Shown: positions 47,573 through 57,549, numbered from the stretch's first letter. The stretch: DNA of 64,000 nt from JAWKTV01 sp041398905 (GCA_041398905.1 JAWKTV010000006.1:124001-188000); one strand, 5' to 3'. Notes: a model not told the origin generated them from the sequence alone. A program made the numbers and translations.

Positions 47573-48250
47573 ATGTCCGACGATCCCAAATATCAAAGCG
47601 GCGATCCCCCCACGCCGGCTGAGCAGCCGGCTGACGTGATCATCAGTCCCGACACCCGTCGTGCCGAACGAGTGCCGCCGGGGCAGACACGCACCCGCAA
47701 GTGGCCCGTGCTGCATGCCACCACGGTCCCCGAAATCGACATCGCGACATGGTCGCTGGAGGTGCTGGGACTCGTCGAGCAGCCGCTGGAACTCGACTGG
47801 GAAACCTTCCGGTCGCTGCCACGGGTGAAGGTGTTCGCCGACTTCCATTGCGTCACACAGTGGTCACGCCTGGGCAACACATGGGAGGGCGTGTCGGTTC
47901 GGCATCTGCTCGAGCAGGCCGGTGTCAGCGATGACGCGATGTTCGCGATCGTCGGCGGCTGCGATGGAGAATGGACGACGAACTTGCCGATCGGGGATCT
48001 GATGGTGCCCGATGCGCTCCTGGCGGACACGCACGACGGCGTGCCGCTCGACCCGGACCATGGTGGGCCGGTGCGGTTGATCGTTCCGCACCTGTATGCA
48101 TGGAAGAGCGCCAAGTGGGTCCGGAGCATCGAGCTGCTGGCGGAAGATCGCCGTGGCTACTGGGAGGCCGCAGGCTACCATGACCGCGGTGATCCCTGGG
48201 CCGAGGAACGCTTCAACGACAGCGGCATGAAGTCGGAGGCGGACTTGTGA
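47573..48250 (+). CDS. sulfite-oxidase-like molybdopterin protein
   Basis: The product has 225 residues. It carries the molybdenum-ligand cysteine in VFADFHCVTQWSRLGNTWEG, followed by IVGGCDGEWTTNLPI and GGPVRLIVPHLYAWKSAKWV, as in the YedY/sulfite-oxidase catalytic fold without a dimerisation or haem domain. There is no signal peptide, so it is probably cytoplasmic. The reaction is an oxidoreduction at Mo; the substrate is unknown. The stop overlaps the GTG start of hpnC by four bases, so the two are translationally coupled. Confidence 0.85.
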   Translation: MSDDPKYQSGDPPTPAEQPADVIISPDTRRAERVPPGQTRTRKWPVLHATTVPEIDIATWSLEVLGLVEQPLELDWETFRSLPRVKVFADFHCVTQWSRLGNTWEGVSVRHLLEQAGVSDDAMFAIVGGCDGEWTTNLPIGDLMVPDALLADTHDGVPLDPDHGGPVRLIVPHLYAWKSAKWVRSIELLAEDRRGYWEAAGYHDRGDPWAEERFNDSGMKSEADL

Positions 48251-49188
48251 GCATCTCCGCGTCCGGCAGCGTCATCTGCGACCTCGCGCAGCTCGGTCCC
48301 GATTCCACTCCACCGCCGTGCAGTCTCGATGACGCCCACGCGTACACCCGGCAGTTGGCGATCGGTCACTACGAGAACTTTCCCGTCGTCTCCTGGATGC
48401 TGCCCCGTGAACTGCGGCAGCACTTTTACAACGTCTACGCCTTCTGCCGCTGGGCGGACGATCTCGGCGATGAAGTGAGCGGGTCTGACAAGTCGTTGCG
48501 GCTGCTGAGCTGGTGGCGCAACGAGCTTGAACGGTGCTACGTCGGCGCGACAACGCATCCGGTGTATGTCGCCCTGCGGCCGACCATCGAGCGGTTCTCG
48601 ATCCCCATCGTGCCGTTCAACGACCTCATCTCGGCGTTCGAGCAGGACCAGCGGGTCGCCGAGTACGAGACGTTCTCGCAGTTGCAGGACTACTGCCGAC
48701 GCAGCGCCGACCCCGTTGGACGAATCGTGCTGCACCTGTGTGAATGCTTCAACCCCCAGAACGTTGATTGGTCGGACTCGATCTGCACTGGCCTGCAACT
48801 GGCGAACTTCTGGCAGGACGTGGCCCGCGATCACGCGATCGGCCGAGTCTACTTGCCACGCGAGGACCGCGAGCGATTCGGTTACACCGACGAATCGCTC
48901 TCAGCCCATCAGGCGAATGCGGCGTTTCATGCGCTGATGGAGTTTCAGGTCCGGCGGGCGCGCGAGCATCTGCTGGCAGGGCTGCCGCTTGCGGACGCGG
49001 TGCCCGGCCGCGTCAAACTCGACATCGAGCTGTTCATCCAGGGTGGCCTGCGAATCCTCAAGCGGATCGAGGCGATTGATTACCGCGTGTGGGAGACCCG
49101 ACCGAAGGTCGGCAAGCGGGATATCGTGCCGATGCTGGGCAACGTGATTTGGCGACGCGGCACCGCCTGGCTTCGAAGACGCCCGTGA
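48247..49188 (+). CDS. hpnC: squalene/phytoene-synthase family protein HpnC
   Basis: The product has 313 residues and starts with GTG inside the stop of the preceding gene. The first Asp-rich motif is CRWADDLGDE (D71, D72, D75) and the second NFWQDVARD (D192-D196); YLPREDRERFGY follows. In the HpnCDE pathway HpnC converts presqualene diphosphate to hydroxysqualene. No hpnD or hpnE is next to it in this window. The end is followed by a convergent MoxR gene. Subfamily assignment (HpnC rather than HpnD) rests on overall appearance. Confidence 0.78.
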   Translation: MSISASGSVICDLAQLGPDSTPPPCSLDDAHAYTRQLAIGHYENFPVVSWMLPRELRQHFYNVYAFCRWADDLGDEVSGSDKSLRLLSWWRNELERCYVGATTHPVYVALRPTIERFSIPIVPFNDLISAFEQDQRVAEYETFSQLQDYCRRSADPVGRIVLHLCECFNPQNVDWSDSICTGLQLANFWQDVARDHAIGRVYLPREDRERFGYTDESLSAHQANAAFHALMEFQVRRAREHLLAGLPLADAVPGRVKLDIELFIQGGLRILKRIEAIDYRVWETRPKVGKRDIVPMLGNVIWRRGTAWLRRRP

Positions 49189-49254
49189 CCACCGACGCGG
49201 GATCTCAAAGATCTCATCGACATGTCGATTACAAGACCGGCTGCACGGTTTGAT

Positions 49255-50256
49255 CTACCGCGCGACCTCTTCCAGCAGCCGTCGAATCACGTCCTCGACG
49301 CTGACTCCTTCCGCCTCGGCACGGTAGTTCACGAGGATGCGGTGACGAAGAACCGGCTCGGCCAGGGCGCGAATGTCGTCCTGTGAGACATGCGCGCGTC
49401 CGTTGAGCAGCGCACGCGCCTTGCCCCCAAGTACCAGATACTGCGATGCCCGCGTGCCAGCTCCCCAGTTGACCCACTGGCGTACGAAGTCGGGCGAGCC
49501 CTCCAAGCCCGGCCGCGAAGCACTCACCAGCCGCACGGCGTAGTCGATCACCTCCTGCGCGACCGGCACCTGCCGCACGGTGTCATGAAACCTGATGACA
49601 TCCTCCCCGGAAAAGACCGGCTCGATTGGAGTCGGTCGTCCGGATGTTGTGCGCCGGACGACCTCCGCCTCATCCTTTGGCGGCAGGTAATCGATCACCA
49701 CATTCAACATGAAGCGGTCGAGCTGGGCCTCCGGGAGCGGGTACGTGCCTTCCATTTCCACCGGGTTCTGCGTGGCGAGGACGAAGAACGGCTCCTCCAG
49801 CGGATACCTCGTGCCGGCGGCGGTCACCTGATGCTCCTGCATCGCCTCCAAGAGCGCCGCCTGTGTTTTGGGCGGCGTTCGATTGATCTCGTCGGCGAGC
49901 AGCACGTTGGCGAACACTGGTCCGGGAACGAACCGCATCACCCGTTTCCCGCCGTCCGCCTCCTCCAGGATCTCGGTTCCGGTGATGTCGGCCGGCATCA
50001 GGTCGGGAGTGAACTGAATCCGCTGAAACTTGAGATGAAAGATCTTCGCGATGCTGTTGACGAGCAGCGTCTTCGCGAGGCCGGGAGCACCGGTGATCAG
50101 ACAGTGCCCGCCCGCGAACAGCGCGATGAGCACCTGATCGATGACGTCCCGCTGGCCGACAATGACCTTGTCCAACTCGGCGGCGATCTTCGCGCGACCA
50201 GCGGCAAGCCGCTCGACGACCTGACGTTGTTCGTCCATCGAATCCGAAGCCGCCAT
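49255..50256 (-). CDS. MoxR-family AAA+ ATPase
   Basis: The product has 333 residues. Walker A is GAPGLAKTLLV (the MoxR G-x-P-G-x-x-K-T form), and Walker B with the following motif is VLLADEINRTPPKTQAALLE. Other family words are MQEHQVT, FVLATQNPVEMEGTYPLPEA (sensor 1), QLDRFMLNV and the C-terminal lid QYLVLGGKARALLNGR. MoxR ATPases act as chaperones for membrane or metal-enzyme complexes, typically with downstream DUF58 and von Willebrand factor A genes. None is adjacent here: the gene downstream is hpnC on the other strand. Confidence 0.92.
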   Translation of the reverse strand: MAASDSMDEQRQVVERLAAGRAKIAAELDKVIVGQRDVIDQVLIALFAGGHCLITGAPGLAKTLLVNSIAKIFHLKFQRIQFTPDLMPADITGTEILEEADGGKRVMRFVPGPVFANVLLADEINRTPPKTQAALLEAMQEHQVTAAGTRYPLEEPFFVLATQNPVEMEGTYPLPEAQLDRFMLNVVIDYLPPKDEAEVVRRTTSGRPTPIEPVFSGEDVIRFHDTVRQVPVAQEVIDYAVRLVSASRPGLEGSPDFVRQWVNWGAGTRASQYLVLGGKARALLNGRAHVSQDDIRALAEPVLRHRILVNYRAEAEGVSVEDVIRRLLEEVAR

Positions 50257-50376
50257 GTCAGAGCCTCATTGCGTCGCGAAGGAGAATCGACCACGTCAAA
50301 GCGCAACCTATCGGGCCGCGTGGCCAGCCGCAATCCTCACGCCTCCACACCAGCACCGCAGGAGCCGCGTTCAAAT

Positions 50377-51624
50377 TCAACTGGTCGCGTCTGTTTCGCT
50401 CAGCTTCGTCAGCGGGCCAATGCCAACGGTCGTGGTCTGGGCGAGGGGATACTGGTCCAGCATCTGCCGAATATCGGCGATGGTCATCCGCTTCAACGTC
50501 AACAGATCGTCTTCGACCGTCCGGTACTCACCCCGATACACCCAGTTCCCACCAACGGCCGACAGCCGACCCATCGGTCGTTCGCTCGACAGCACGACGC
50601 GCGTCGCGACGTTGTTTCGGGCCTCCTCCAGCTCATCGGCGGTGACGCCATTGGCGTTGATGTCGGCATAAATCTCGCCGATGCGCCGCAGCAGGTCCGA
50701 GGTGTCGTCAGGTTCACAACTCAGGTAGGTACACCACGTCCCCTCGCCGTCATAGTCGTTGTAGGCGAGTTCGGCCGACTCCGCATGACCGGGATCAACG
50801 AGTTCCCAGTAGAGACGACTGCCCGAATCGTCACCCACAATCACTGACAGGATGTCCGCCGCGAACCGCAGCGGGTCTCGGGCCGAGGGGGCGGGCGCGA
50901 GCTGCATCACATGCTGCTGACGATGCGACGGCCGACAGAGCAGGTCCGTCCGCGACACCGCATTCAGCCGCTCGGTACTTCGGGGAACGTCGCCCGTGGG
51001 CCAGCCCCCGCAGTACTCGGCCGCCAGTTGAACGAGTTGCTCCCAATCAAACTTGCCCGTCGCGACCAGCACGATGTTTCCGGCGCGGTAGTGCGCATCG
51101 AAGTAACCCCGCATCGCATCGGGCGTCAACCGGCTCACGCTGTCCGAGGTGCCGAGAATCCGCTGGCCCAGCGGATGGCCCGCGTAGTGCGTCTGCATCG
51201 CGCGGTCATACACGAGGAACCCGGGGGCATCCTCGTACATGCCGATCTCTTCCAGGATGACCTGTTGTTCGAGCGCGAAATCCGACTCCCGCAGTCCCGG
51301 TCGCAGCAGATTCGCCAGCAGTTCGAACGTCCGGGGCAGATACTCCGGCAGAATGGCCGCGTAAAAGAGCGTCACTTCCTCACTGGTGGAGGCGTTGTAT
51401 TTGGCACCCACCTCATCGAAGATCCGGTTGACGTCGTCCGCGCTGAACCGCGAGTTTCCCTTAAAGGCCATGTGCTCCAGAAAGTGACTCACGCCCGCCA
51501 GCTCCGGTGTCTCGTCCCGAGATCCGGCCCGGACGAAAAACCCGACCGCCATGCTGTGCGCGAGCAGATTGACTTCGCCGACGATGGTCAGTCCGTTGTC
51601 GAGTGTCTTCTGCTGGAACTGCAT
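50377..51624 (-). CDS. M16 (insulinase/pitrilysin-like) zinc peptidase
   Basis: The product has 415 residues. The inverted zinc motif is SHFLEHMAFKG (H47, E50, H51), with the distal glutamate in VILEEIGMYEDAPG. The second half is the inactive M16 homologous domain (LRFAADILSVIVGDDSGSRL, WCTYLSCEPDDTSDLL). This is the 400-residue single-chain type, related to mitochondrial processing peptidase beta and Bacillus MlpA-like proteins, so it is cytoplasmic. It is leftward with MoxR; spacing of 120 bases leaves cotranscription open. Confidence 0.9.
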   Translation of the reverse strand: MQFQQKTLDNGLTIVGEVNLLAHSMAVGFFVRAGSRDETPELAGVSHFLEHMAFKGNSRFSADDVNRIFDEVGAKYNASTSEEVTLFYAAILPEYLPRTFELLANLLRPGLRESDFALEQQVILEEIGMYEDAPGFLVYDRAMQTHYAGHPLGQRILGTSDSVSRLTPDAMRGYFDAHYRAGNIVLVATGKFDWEQLVQLAAEYCGGWPTGDVPRSTERLNAVSRTDLLCRPSHRQQHVMQLAPAPSARDPLRFAADILSVIVGDDSGSRLYWELVDPGHAESAELAYNDYDGEGTWCTYLSCEPDDTSDLLRRIGEIYADINANGVTADELEEARNNVATRVVLSSERPMGRLSAVGGNWVYRGEYRTVEDDLLTLKRMTIADIRQMLDQYPLAQTTTVGIGPLTKLSETDATS

Positions 51625-51827
51625 CGTCCGAAGTCGCTTCCAAAAGGCCGCAAGAGGAACGGCGGGTGATTGGCCACACGGAAACTACGGCAGCGACACA
51701 AAGTTCTCAAGTCGGCTGAGCTGTTGGCCAGCGAGAGTCCCCAGTCGACACCTTTACAGCGGCAGGGCGGTCGGCCTCGGCAGGGACGGAGCCGATCCGG
51801 GGCGGGGTCGTATACCGGACGTTCTGT

Positions 51828-52091
51828 TCAGCCCACTTTGCGATTCGGTTTCGCGTTTCGTGCCCGTTCCGCCCGCCTCTGCTTCCCAAGGGCAGCCGCG
51901 ACCGGCAGCCAAAGGGCCGCCCACCCGATCGCGACCAACAGCCCTGTCACCAACCCGATCGCCTGTGCGCGGCCGTTGCGAATCTGGTTCGTCCCGCCGC
52001 TCATTCCCCAGGTGGCGACCAGCGCAACCCCGATCCCGACGATCAGCACAAAGCAGAGACCGGTGTAGACCAGACGGCGTTTCAAAGTCAT
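51828..52091 (-). CDS. small two-helix membrane protein
   Basis: The product has 87 residues with two hydrophobic segments (LVYTGLCFVLIVGIGVALVA and IGLVTGLLVAIGWAALWLPV) and a basic C-terminal tail (AALGKQRRAERARNAKPNRK). The family is not recognised. Codon pattern and the clean start support a real gene between the M16 peptidase and the PQQ-propeller gene. Confidence 0.55.
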   Translation of the reverse strand: MTLKRRLVYTGLCFVLIVGIGVALVATWGMSGGTNQIRNGRAQAIGLVTGLLVAIGWAALWLPVAAALGKQRRAERARNAKPNRKVG

Positions 52092-52267
52092 TGGATACCT
52101 GGCTGCAAACAGTTGGACGAAGACACGAGGTCGTACTGGGATCGCGACATCAGCGTCACACAGGCCGTGACCGGTCCAATGGCGACAACTTTCAAGGCAC
52201 TCTCTGCGGCGTGCGGCACGCTGCTGACAGATGCTCGCCGAAACAGCAGATGCACCCCGCGCCGCGG

Positions 52268-53506
52268 TTACTTCTGTGCGATGCGGTACAGGTGCGTCTT
52301 CGTGCGGATCAGCAGCGATTGGTCGGCGATCGCCGGTGAGGACATGATGCCATCGGCAAGTTCATTTTCGGCGAGCAGTTGGAACTCGTCTCCCGGCGCG
52401 ACCACGCTGACCTTCCCCTCTTCGCTGGCGAAATACAGCTTGCCATCGGCATAGACGGGCGAGGCCGAATAGTTGCCGGCCACGCGGGCCTGCCACACCT
52501 TCTCGCCGGTCATGGCGTCCAGACAGTTCGCCACTCCCTGATCGCCGATGGTGTAAATGCGGCCGTTGATATGCAGCGGCGAGGGCTTCGAGGGCATCGC
52601 CTTGTTCTCCAGCCAGCGAACGTGAGTCGCGGTAATGTCTCCTGAGCCGCGTGGGTCAACCGCGAGCAGTTCCGACTTGCTGAATCCGGTGCTGAGGAAC
52701 AGCAGCCCACTGGCGTACACGGGCCGCGCCGCGGTGGAGAAACCGTCGTAGCGGACCCGCCACAGCTCCGCCCCGGTAGCGGGATCGTACGCGAACGCCC
52801 CCTTCGAGGTCGGCGCGATCAACTGCTGCTGACCATCGACATCGATGATCTGCACCGTGCCGTATGCTTTCTTCTGGTCGCCATTGTCAGTACCGAAGTT
52901 GTGCGGCCGATTGGTCTTCCACCTCGTCTCCCCGGTCCGCTTGTCAAAGGCGACGACGTACTGATAGTCGTAGCCGTCGTAGGGAAGGATGAGCAGGTCG
53001 CCGTGCAGCACAGGCGAGGAGCCGGGACCGCGGAAGTGATTGCACTCCAGATCGCGGCGCTGCCAGATCAGCTCGGCTGTTTTGGAATCGAGGCAGGCGA
53101 GTCCATAACTCCCCCAGCTCAGGTACACACGCCCCGCCTCAATCACCGGCGTGGGCGACGCGTAACTGTTGAACTTGTGAATCTCCCGCGGCTGCGCGAC
53201 CTCGAACAGCACAAAGTCGTGCAGCACCGCGCCCGACTGCAGGTCGACACACACCGCGTAGAGTTCATGACCGTCCTCGGACGCCGAAGTCATCCACACC
53301 AGGTTGTCCCACACGACCGGCGACGACCACGCGCGGCCACGCACAGGCGTCTTCCAAACGATGTTCTCCGACTCGCTCCACTTCGTGGGCAGCCCCGTCG
53401 TGTCGGCATGGCCATCCCCCGCAGGACCGCGAAACTGCGACCAATGGTCGGCTCGACCCACGCTGGCACTGAACAGACAAACAAGGCTGACGGCGAGTCT
53501 GAGCAT
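52268..53506 (-). CDS. secreted PQQ-like beta-propeller protein
   Basis: The product has 412 residues with a signal peptide (MLRLAVSLVCLFSASVGRAD). Repeated blades carry the tryptophan-docking pattern: WKTPVRGRAWSSPVVWDNLV, SPTPVIEAGRVYLSWGSYGL, GSSPVLHGDLLILPYDGYDY, ARPVYASGLLFLSTGFS, SASPVYADGKLYFASEEGKV. It opens HWSQFRGPAGDGHADTTGL, a beginning very common in planctomycetal outer-membrane-assembly-like propellers. No PQQ-dependent dehydrogenase catalytic Asp/Glu is evident, so a binding or scaffold role is likely. The start at 53506 is preferred to one ten codons upstream. Confidence 0.82.
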   Translation of the reverse strand: MLRLAVSLVCLFSASVGRADHWSQFRGPAGDGHADTTGLPTKWSESENIVWKTPVRGRAWSSPVVWDNLVWMTSASEDGHELYAVCVDLQSGAVLHDFVLFEVAQPREIHKFNSYASPTPVIEAGRVYLSWGSYGLACLDSKTAELIWQRRDLECNHFRGPGSSPVLHGDLLILPYDGYDYQYVVAFDKRTGETRWKTNRPHNFGTDNGDQKKAYGTVQIIDVDGQQQLIAPTSKGAFAYDPATGAELWRVRYDGFSTAARPVYASGLLFLSTGFSKSELLAVDPRGSGDITATHVRWLENKAMPSKPSPLHINGRIYTIGDQGVANCLDAMTGEKVWQARVAGNYSASPVYADGKLYFASEEGKVSVVAPGDEFQLLAENELADGIMSSPAIADQSLLIRTKTHLYRIAQK

Positions 53507-53602
53507 GGCGGGCGACCAGGGAGGCGGGGAGTGCAACGGAGAATGGTGTCGCCGCGAAGCACGGCGGCGCCGCAGACAGAATTCCCAACGAATCGACGAA
53601 AG

Positions 53603-54532
53603 TCAATGCCGCAGGGACGCAGGTGCAGCCTGCCGGCACAGATGATGGATGAGCAACGCCAGGCCCTGCAGTGCCAACCGCGGTTCGTCCCGACAGTTCC
53701 CGGGGAGGTGTGGCAGCACTAGCGGGGCAGCCCCACCCGTCACCAGCACCAGCGGTGCCTCCGACTCCCGCAGGTTACCCAGGTGGCGCGACTCGTCGGG
53801 TGTTGACGCGAGTTCGGCGGCGGCCAGGTGCAGGTATCTGCGCAGCAGTTCCCGAACCGCTCCAACATGCCCCCAGTACAGCCCGCTCTGCATGGCGGCT
53901 TCCGTGTTGCGGCCAACCTCGTCCGGGGGGGATTCGATGACTCCATTGAGCGGGATCAGCGGCAGCAAGGCTGTGTAGCGATGCAGCGAGTGCGCGGAGA
54001 GCTCGAAGCCGGGCAGAATCGCACCGCCACGGAACGTGCCCGTCGCATCCAGATAGTCGATCGTAGTGGCAGTACCGCTGCTGACGAGGATTGCCGCCTG
54101 CTGGGGTTCGCGCAGATGATTGCCCGCGATCGCGTTGAGGAGCCGGTCGATACCGACCCGCTCCGGAAAATCGACATCAATTCCGATGGGGAACTTGCCG
54201 CGAGGCGGCAGCGACTCGGGTGCGGGCCAATCCTGCGGAAGTGCCATCGTCAGCTCGGCCACTCGCGCGGGATTGGAGCCCGTCAGGCACAACCGCGCCA
54301 GCGGGTGCCGCATCGCCGGGGCGAAGCAAGACCAATCAGGGGCATCATTGTTTTCGAGCGAGCACCAATGACGACACTCCGGCAACCGGCCTGGCTCGAT
54401 CGTGGCGAGATCAAACAGACCGAGCTTCGCACGGGTGTTCCCGGCGTCAACGAGCAGCAAAGGAGAGACGAGCGCGGCGTGTGAAGTGTCCATCGAGGCA
54501 GTGTCGAGTTCTGGCGGACCTGAATCAACCAT
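53603..54532 (-). CDS. coaX: type III pantothenate kinase
   Basis: The product has 309 residues. It belongs to the ASKHA fold: phosphate 1 motif LLLVDAGNTRAKLGLFD, substrate and core motifs FPERVGIDRLLNAIAG and ILVSSGTATTIDYLDATGTF, then RGGAILPGFELSAHSLHRYT. It catalyses the first step of coenzyme A synthesis and is insensitive to feedback by CoA. The start at 54532 is supported by GAGG upstream; a second ATG at 54493 removes 13 residues and may be the true one. It lies about 100 bases downstream of the mrdA stop. Confidence 0.85.
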   Translation of the reverse strand: MVDSGPPELDTASMDTSHAALVSPLLLVDAGNTRAKLGLFDLATIEPGRLPECRHWCSLENNDAPDWSCFAPAMRHPLARLCLTGSNPARVAELTMALPQDWPAPESLPPRGKFPIGIDVDFPERVGIDRLLNAIAGNHLREPQQAAILVSSGTATTIDYLDATGTFRGGAILPGFELSAHSLHRYTALLPLIPLNGVIESPPDEVGRNTEAAMQSGLYWGHVGAVRELLRRYLHLAAAELASTPDESRHLGNLRESEAPLVLVTGGAAPLVLPHLPGNCRDEPRLALQGLALLIHHLCRQAAPASLRH

Positions 54533-54633
54533 AGCCTCACACCATCACCGACAGTGCCGGCGCGAAGTCGCGATGGGGGCTTTGCACCGCCAGATCGAAT
54601 CCGCATCCAGCCCAGGTTTCCCTGAGTGAGATG

Positions 54634-56909
54634 TCACTCGGGACGGGCTGGCGTCGGCGAGATCACGCCGGCCTGCAGCAGTTGGGAGACATAGGCTCTC
54701 GCCACCGGCGCAGCGACGCGGCCGCCAGAACCACCTTGCTCGATGACGACGACGAATGCGATGCGCGGACGATCGGCCGGGACATAGCCGGCGAACCACG
54801 CATGGTCCGGCCGGTTGCCGCCGATCTCGGCGGTCCCCGTCTTGCCCGCGACTCGGACCTGCGGCAACCGCGCGGCTCGACCGGTGCCGCGCGGATGCTC
54901 GACTGTCGCCTCCAGTCCGCGACGAACATGGGCGAGCGTTGCGGGTGACAGCCCGTTGACCCGGATCGGACGTTGCCCGTCATCGTTCTCCGCCGAATCG
55001 ACGAAGCTGACGAGCGCAATGGACTCGGCGGTGCCGCTGAACGAGTCGAGCTGCGGCGTCGCGGGTCGGACAAAACGTGGCTGCACCAGCCAGCCGTCGT
55101 TAGCGATCGCGGCCATTAACCGCGCGACCTGCAACGGTGTGACCGTCAGCGAACCTTGGCCGATGGCCAACTGGCGGGTCGAGCCGGGGTACCAGTCATC
55201 GCCGGACCGCGCCGCGACCGACGGGGACGGAACCTGGCCGCTCGCCTCGAACGGAAGGTCCGTCTGCGTTGGAGCCCCGAGCCCGAAACGGCGTCCCCAG
55301 TCCGCGATCGAGTCGCCTCCCACGCGCCCGGCCACTGCGAAGAAGTACGTGTTGCACGACTCCGCGAGGGCCTGTTCGAGGTCCACAGGCCCATGCCCGA
55401 CGCCAAAGTGCCGATAGATCGCACAACGTTCCCGATCAGGCTTCGCGAAGTATCCCTGGCAGTCGAACGGTTCGAGCGGATCGATTTCGCCCGCCTCCAT
55501 CCCCGCGATGGCCGTGATGACCTTGAACACCGATCCGGGCGGCAGCGTCGCCTGATTGACGCGGGAGAAAAGTGGCCGACGCGGATCATCGAGCAGGCTT
55601 GCCACTGCTCCTGCGTGGTGGAGACCAGCAGTCGTGCGTCGTGCCGGGGCGACGAAGCCGCCGTCAGCACATCACCAGTCCGCACGTCGATCGCCACGAG
55701 CGTCGCCCCCACAGGCTGGGCAGCAAGGCCCGGCGCCGCGTCGGGTGCGACATTCACATCATCGACACTCGGCAGTTGGCCCTGTTCCACCACGGCGTCC
55801 AGCAGCGACTCAGCGGCGGCCTGCAGCCGCGCGTCGAGCGTCAACACGAGGTCGTTACCGTTCTGTGGAGCGCGGAGGATTTCGGACGATTGAATCTCGC
55901 CCTGCCGGTTGACGACGATCTTGCGCTCACCCCGCAGCCCATGCAGCCGGGCGTCGTGCGTTCGTTCAACGCCGGTGCGTCCCAGGCGGTCTCCCTCGCG
56001 GTAGCCGAGCGGGTCGCCCTGCGGAAACTCGGTTTGCCGCTGCAGCAGATCTTCACCCCGCACCGGCTGGCGAATGCCCGCAATGTGCGAGCCCAGCCGG
56101 CCCTGAGGGTAGTCGCGTCGGGTCGTCAGTTGCACGTCGACGCCCGGAAACCGCCTCGGAGCGGACTCGATCTGGCCGATGATCGCCACCGGGACGGCAT
56201 TTGCGACGGGGTGGTACTCCAGTTCTTCAGCGACGACGATCGGTTCGACGCTGACACGACGTGGAGCCGTCGTCAACTCGCGACAAAGCCGATCCCACAG
56301 CCCGCGCCAACCCGTCTCGCTGGTCGGCCCCGGCTGTTCAGGCGATTGTGATGCGGCATCGTCCCGAGCCGATCGACGGGCTTCGACGGACGCGACGATC
56401 CGCTCGACCCGGGCCTGAATGGCGGACCGCCGCTGTTCAAAATCGGCCGCTGAGATCCCGAGTGTCTGCACGAGTTCCGTGTGCATTGTGCGCTGCCGGG
56501 CGACGACCGCCGCTTCCGCCTCTCGAATTCGCGCGGCATCCCGTTGTGCGGACTGAGGCAGCGATGCGATCGCCTGTGACCGCAGCCAGGTGGGGTCGGG
56601 CGGCAATTCGAGCCAGCGATAATGCATCGTCACGCCGAACTCGGTGCGATCCTCCGCGAGCACGATGCCGTCGCTGGTCACGATCCGGCCATCGCGAGCC
56701 GGAATCGGCTCGAATCGTTCGTAGACGCGATCCCACAGCGTCGTGAATTTCTCACGGCCGGCCGTCTGCAGCCAGCCGGCGCGGCCAGCGATGGCCGCGA
56801 AGACGACCACCAGTCCCGCGAAGAGCAAGCCAAGTCGCCATGTCGTCCCGGTCGCCGTCCGCTGGGACGACGCACCGAGACTTCGCATGCGGTCGGGACG
56901 ATTGAACAT
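54634..56909 (-). CDS. mrdA: penicillin-binding protein 2 (MrdA), one frameshift
   Basis: It starts MFNRPDRMRSLGASSQRTAT followed by one membrane helix (LGLLFAGLVVVFAAIAGRAG). The non-catalytic domain contains an unusual Arg/Glu-rich insert (about residues 110-210). The frame breaks near 55600. The transpeptidase part then shows S-x-x-K in PPGSVFKVITA, S-x-N in SCNTYFF and K-T-G in VAGKTGTAE. It cross-links peptidoglycan during elongation with RodA and MreBCD, anchored in the inner membrane. It sits last in the mreB-mreC-mreD-mrdA order. The single break leaves both halves conserved, so it is likely an error. Confidence 0.85.
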
Positions 56910-56962
56910 GATGGCTTGTCAGTGGCGGGACGGAATCTTCGGGCTGCCAAGACTCGTCGGGG

Positions 56963-57490
56963 CTACGCCGCTCGCGAACGTCGCCAGGCGATGGGCGGCA
57001 GCAACCACCCCATCGTCGCAGCGGTCACGCGCCACAGGCAGGCGAGTCCGCCTCCCCACAATGCGGTGACCGCCCCCTGGCTCGCGGCGAGGAGTCCGTT
57101 GCGGTGCCAGTCGAACGCCGACAGGTCGAGCACCCCGTGCCGAAGCATCGCTGCGACGAGAGCGTTCCCGCCGGCGACGCAGAAGATGACGAGCAGCAAC
57201 GCGAGCAGCGATTGCCAGCGACGATTTCGCCGCAAGGCACCGATCGCCCAGACCAGCACCGCGAGGACCAACATCTCCCGCCCCGCAGGCAGCCCCGACA
57301 GCGTATCGGCAAGCAGCCCGCACAGCCCGGCCCACAACACCGCGGGGGCCAGCCGGTGCGTCCAGAGAATGCCCGCCGCACACAGACTCAGCCACAGCGG
57401 CTGAATGGCCGCGCCGTTCCCGCCCGCGCCCAATGCCTGCAGGACGAACGCGATATAGACGGCCAGCAGCGTGCAGAGATTGACAAGCAT
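56963..57490 (-). CDS. mreD: rod-shape-determining protein MreD
   Basis: The product has 175 residues, an integral membrane protein with five or six helices (LVNLCTLLAVYIAFVLQALG, GLCGLLADTLSGLPAG, SLLALLLVIFCVAGGNALVA). Size, topology and position between mreC and mrdA identify it; MreD sequences are poorly conserved, so context carries the assignment. It bridges MreC and the synthases in the elongasome. Confidence 0.75.
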   Translation of the reverse strand: MLVNLCTLLAVYIAFVLQALGAGGNGAAIQPLWLSLCAAGILWTHRLAPAVLWAGLCGLLADTLSGLPAGREMLVLAVLVWAIGALRRNRRWQSLLALLLVIFCVAGGNALVAAMLRHGVLDLSAFDWHRNGLLAASQGAVTALWGGGLACLWRVTAATMGWLLPPIAWRRSRAA

Positions 57491-57526
57491 GGCAGTTCAG
57501 ACGGTAAGTGGCCCGTTGAGAAACGT

Positions 57527-57549
57527 GTCATGGGCACCCGGCCCATGAC
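57527..57549. repeat. perfect 9-base inverted repeat between mreC and mreD
   Basis: GTCATGGGC, a 5-base loop and GCCCATGAC lie in the 111-base gap between the mreC stop and mreD start. It could be an internal attenuator, an mRNA-processing site or a palindromic repeat; no T-run follows on either strand. Confidence 0.45.

Noticed and set aside
49216..49229. 14-base perfect palindrome ATCGACATGTCGAT between hpnC and the MoxR gene
   Set aside because: A single copy between convergent genes with no sign of operator function; noted only.
49390..50847. A 485-codon plus-strand open frame over the MoxR and M16 genes
   Set aside because: It spans two well-supported genes on the other strand and shows no domain.
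54634..56909. Treating the PBP2, MreB, GlgX, sulfatase and Rieske genes as pseudogenes
   Set aside because: Each keeps its catalytic and structural motifs in order across frames, and MreB keeps exact length; sequence error explains this better than decay.
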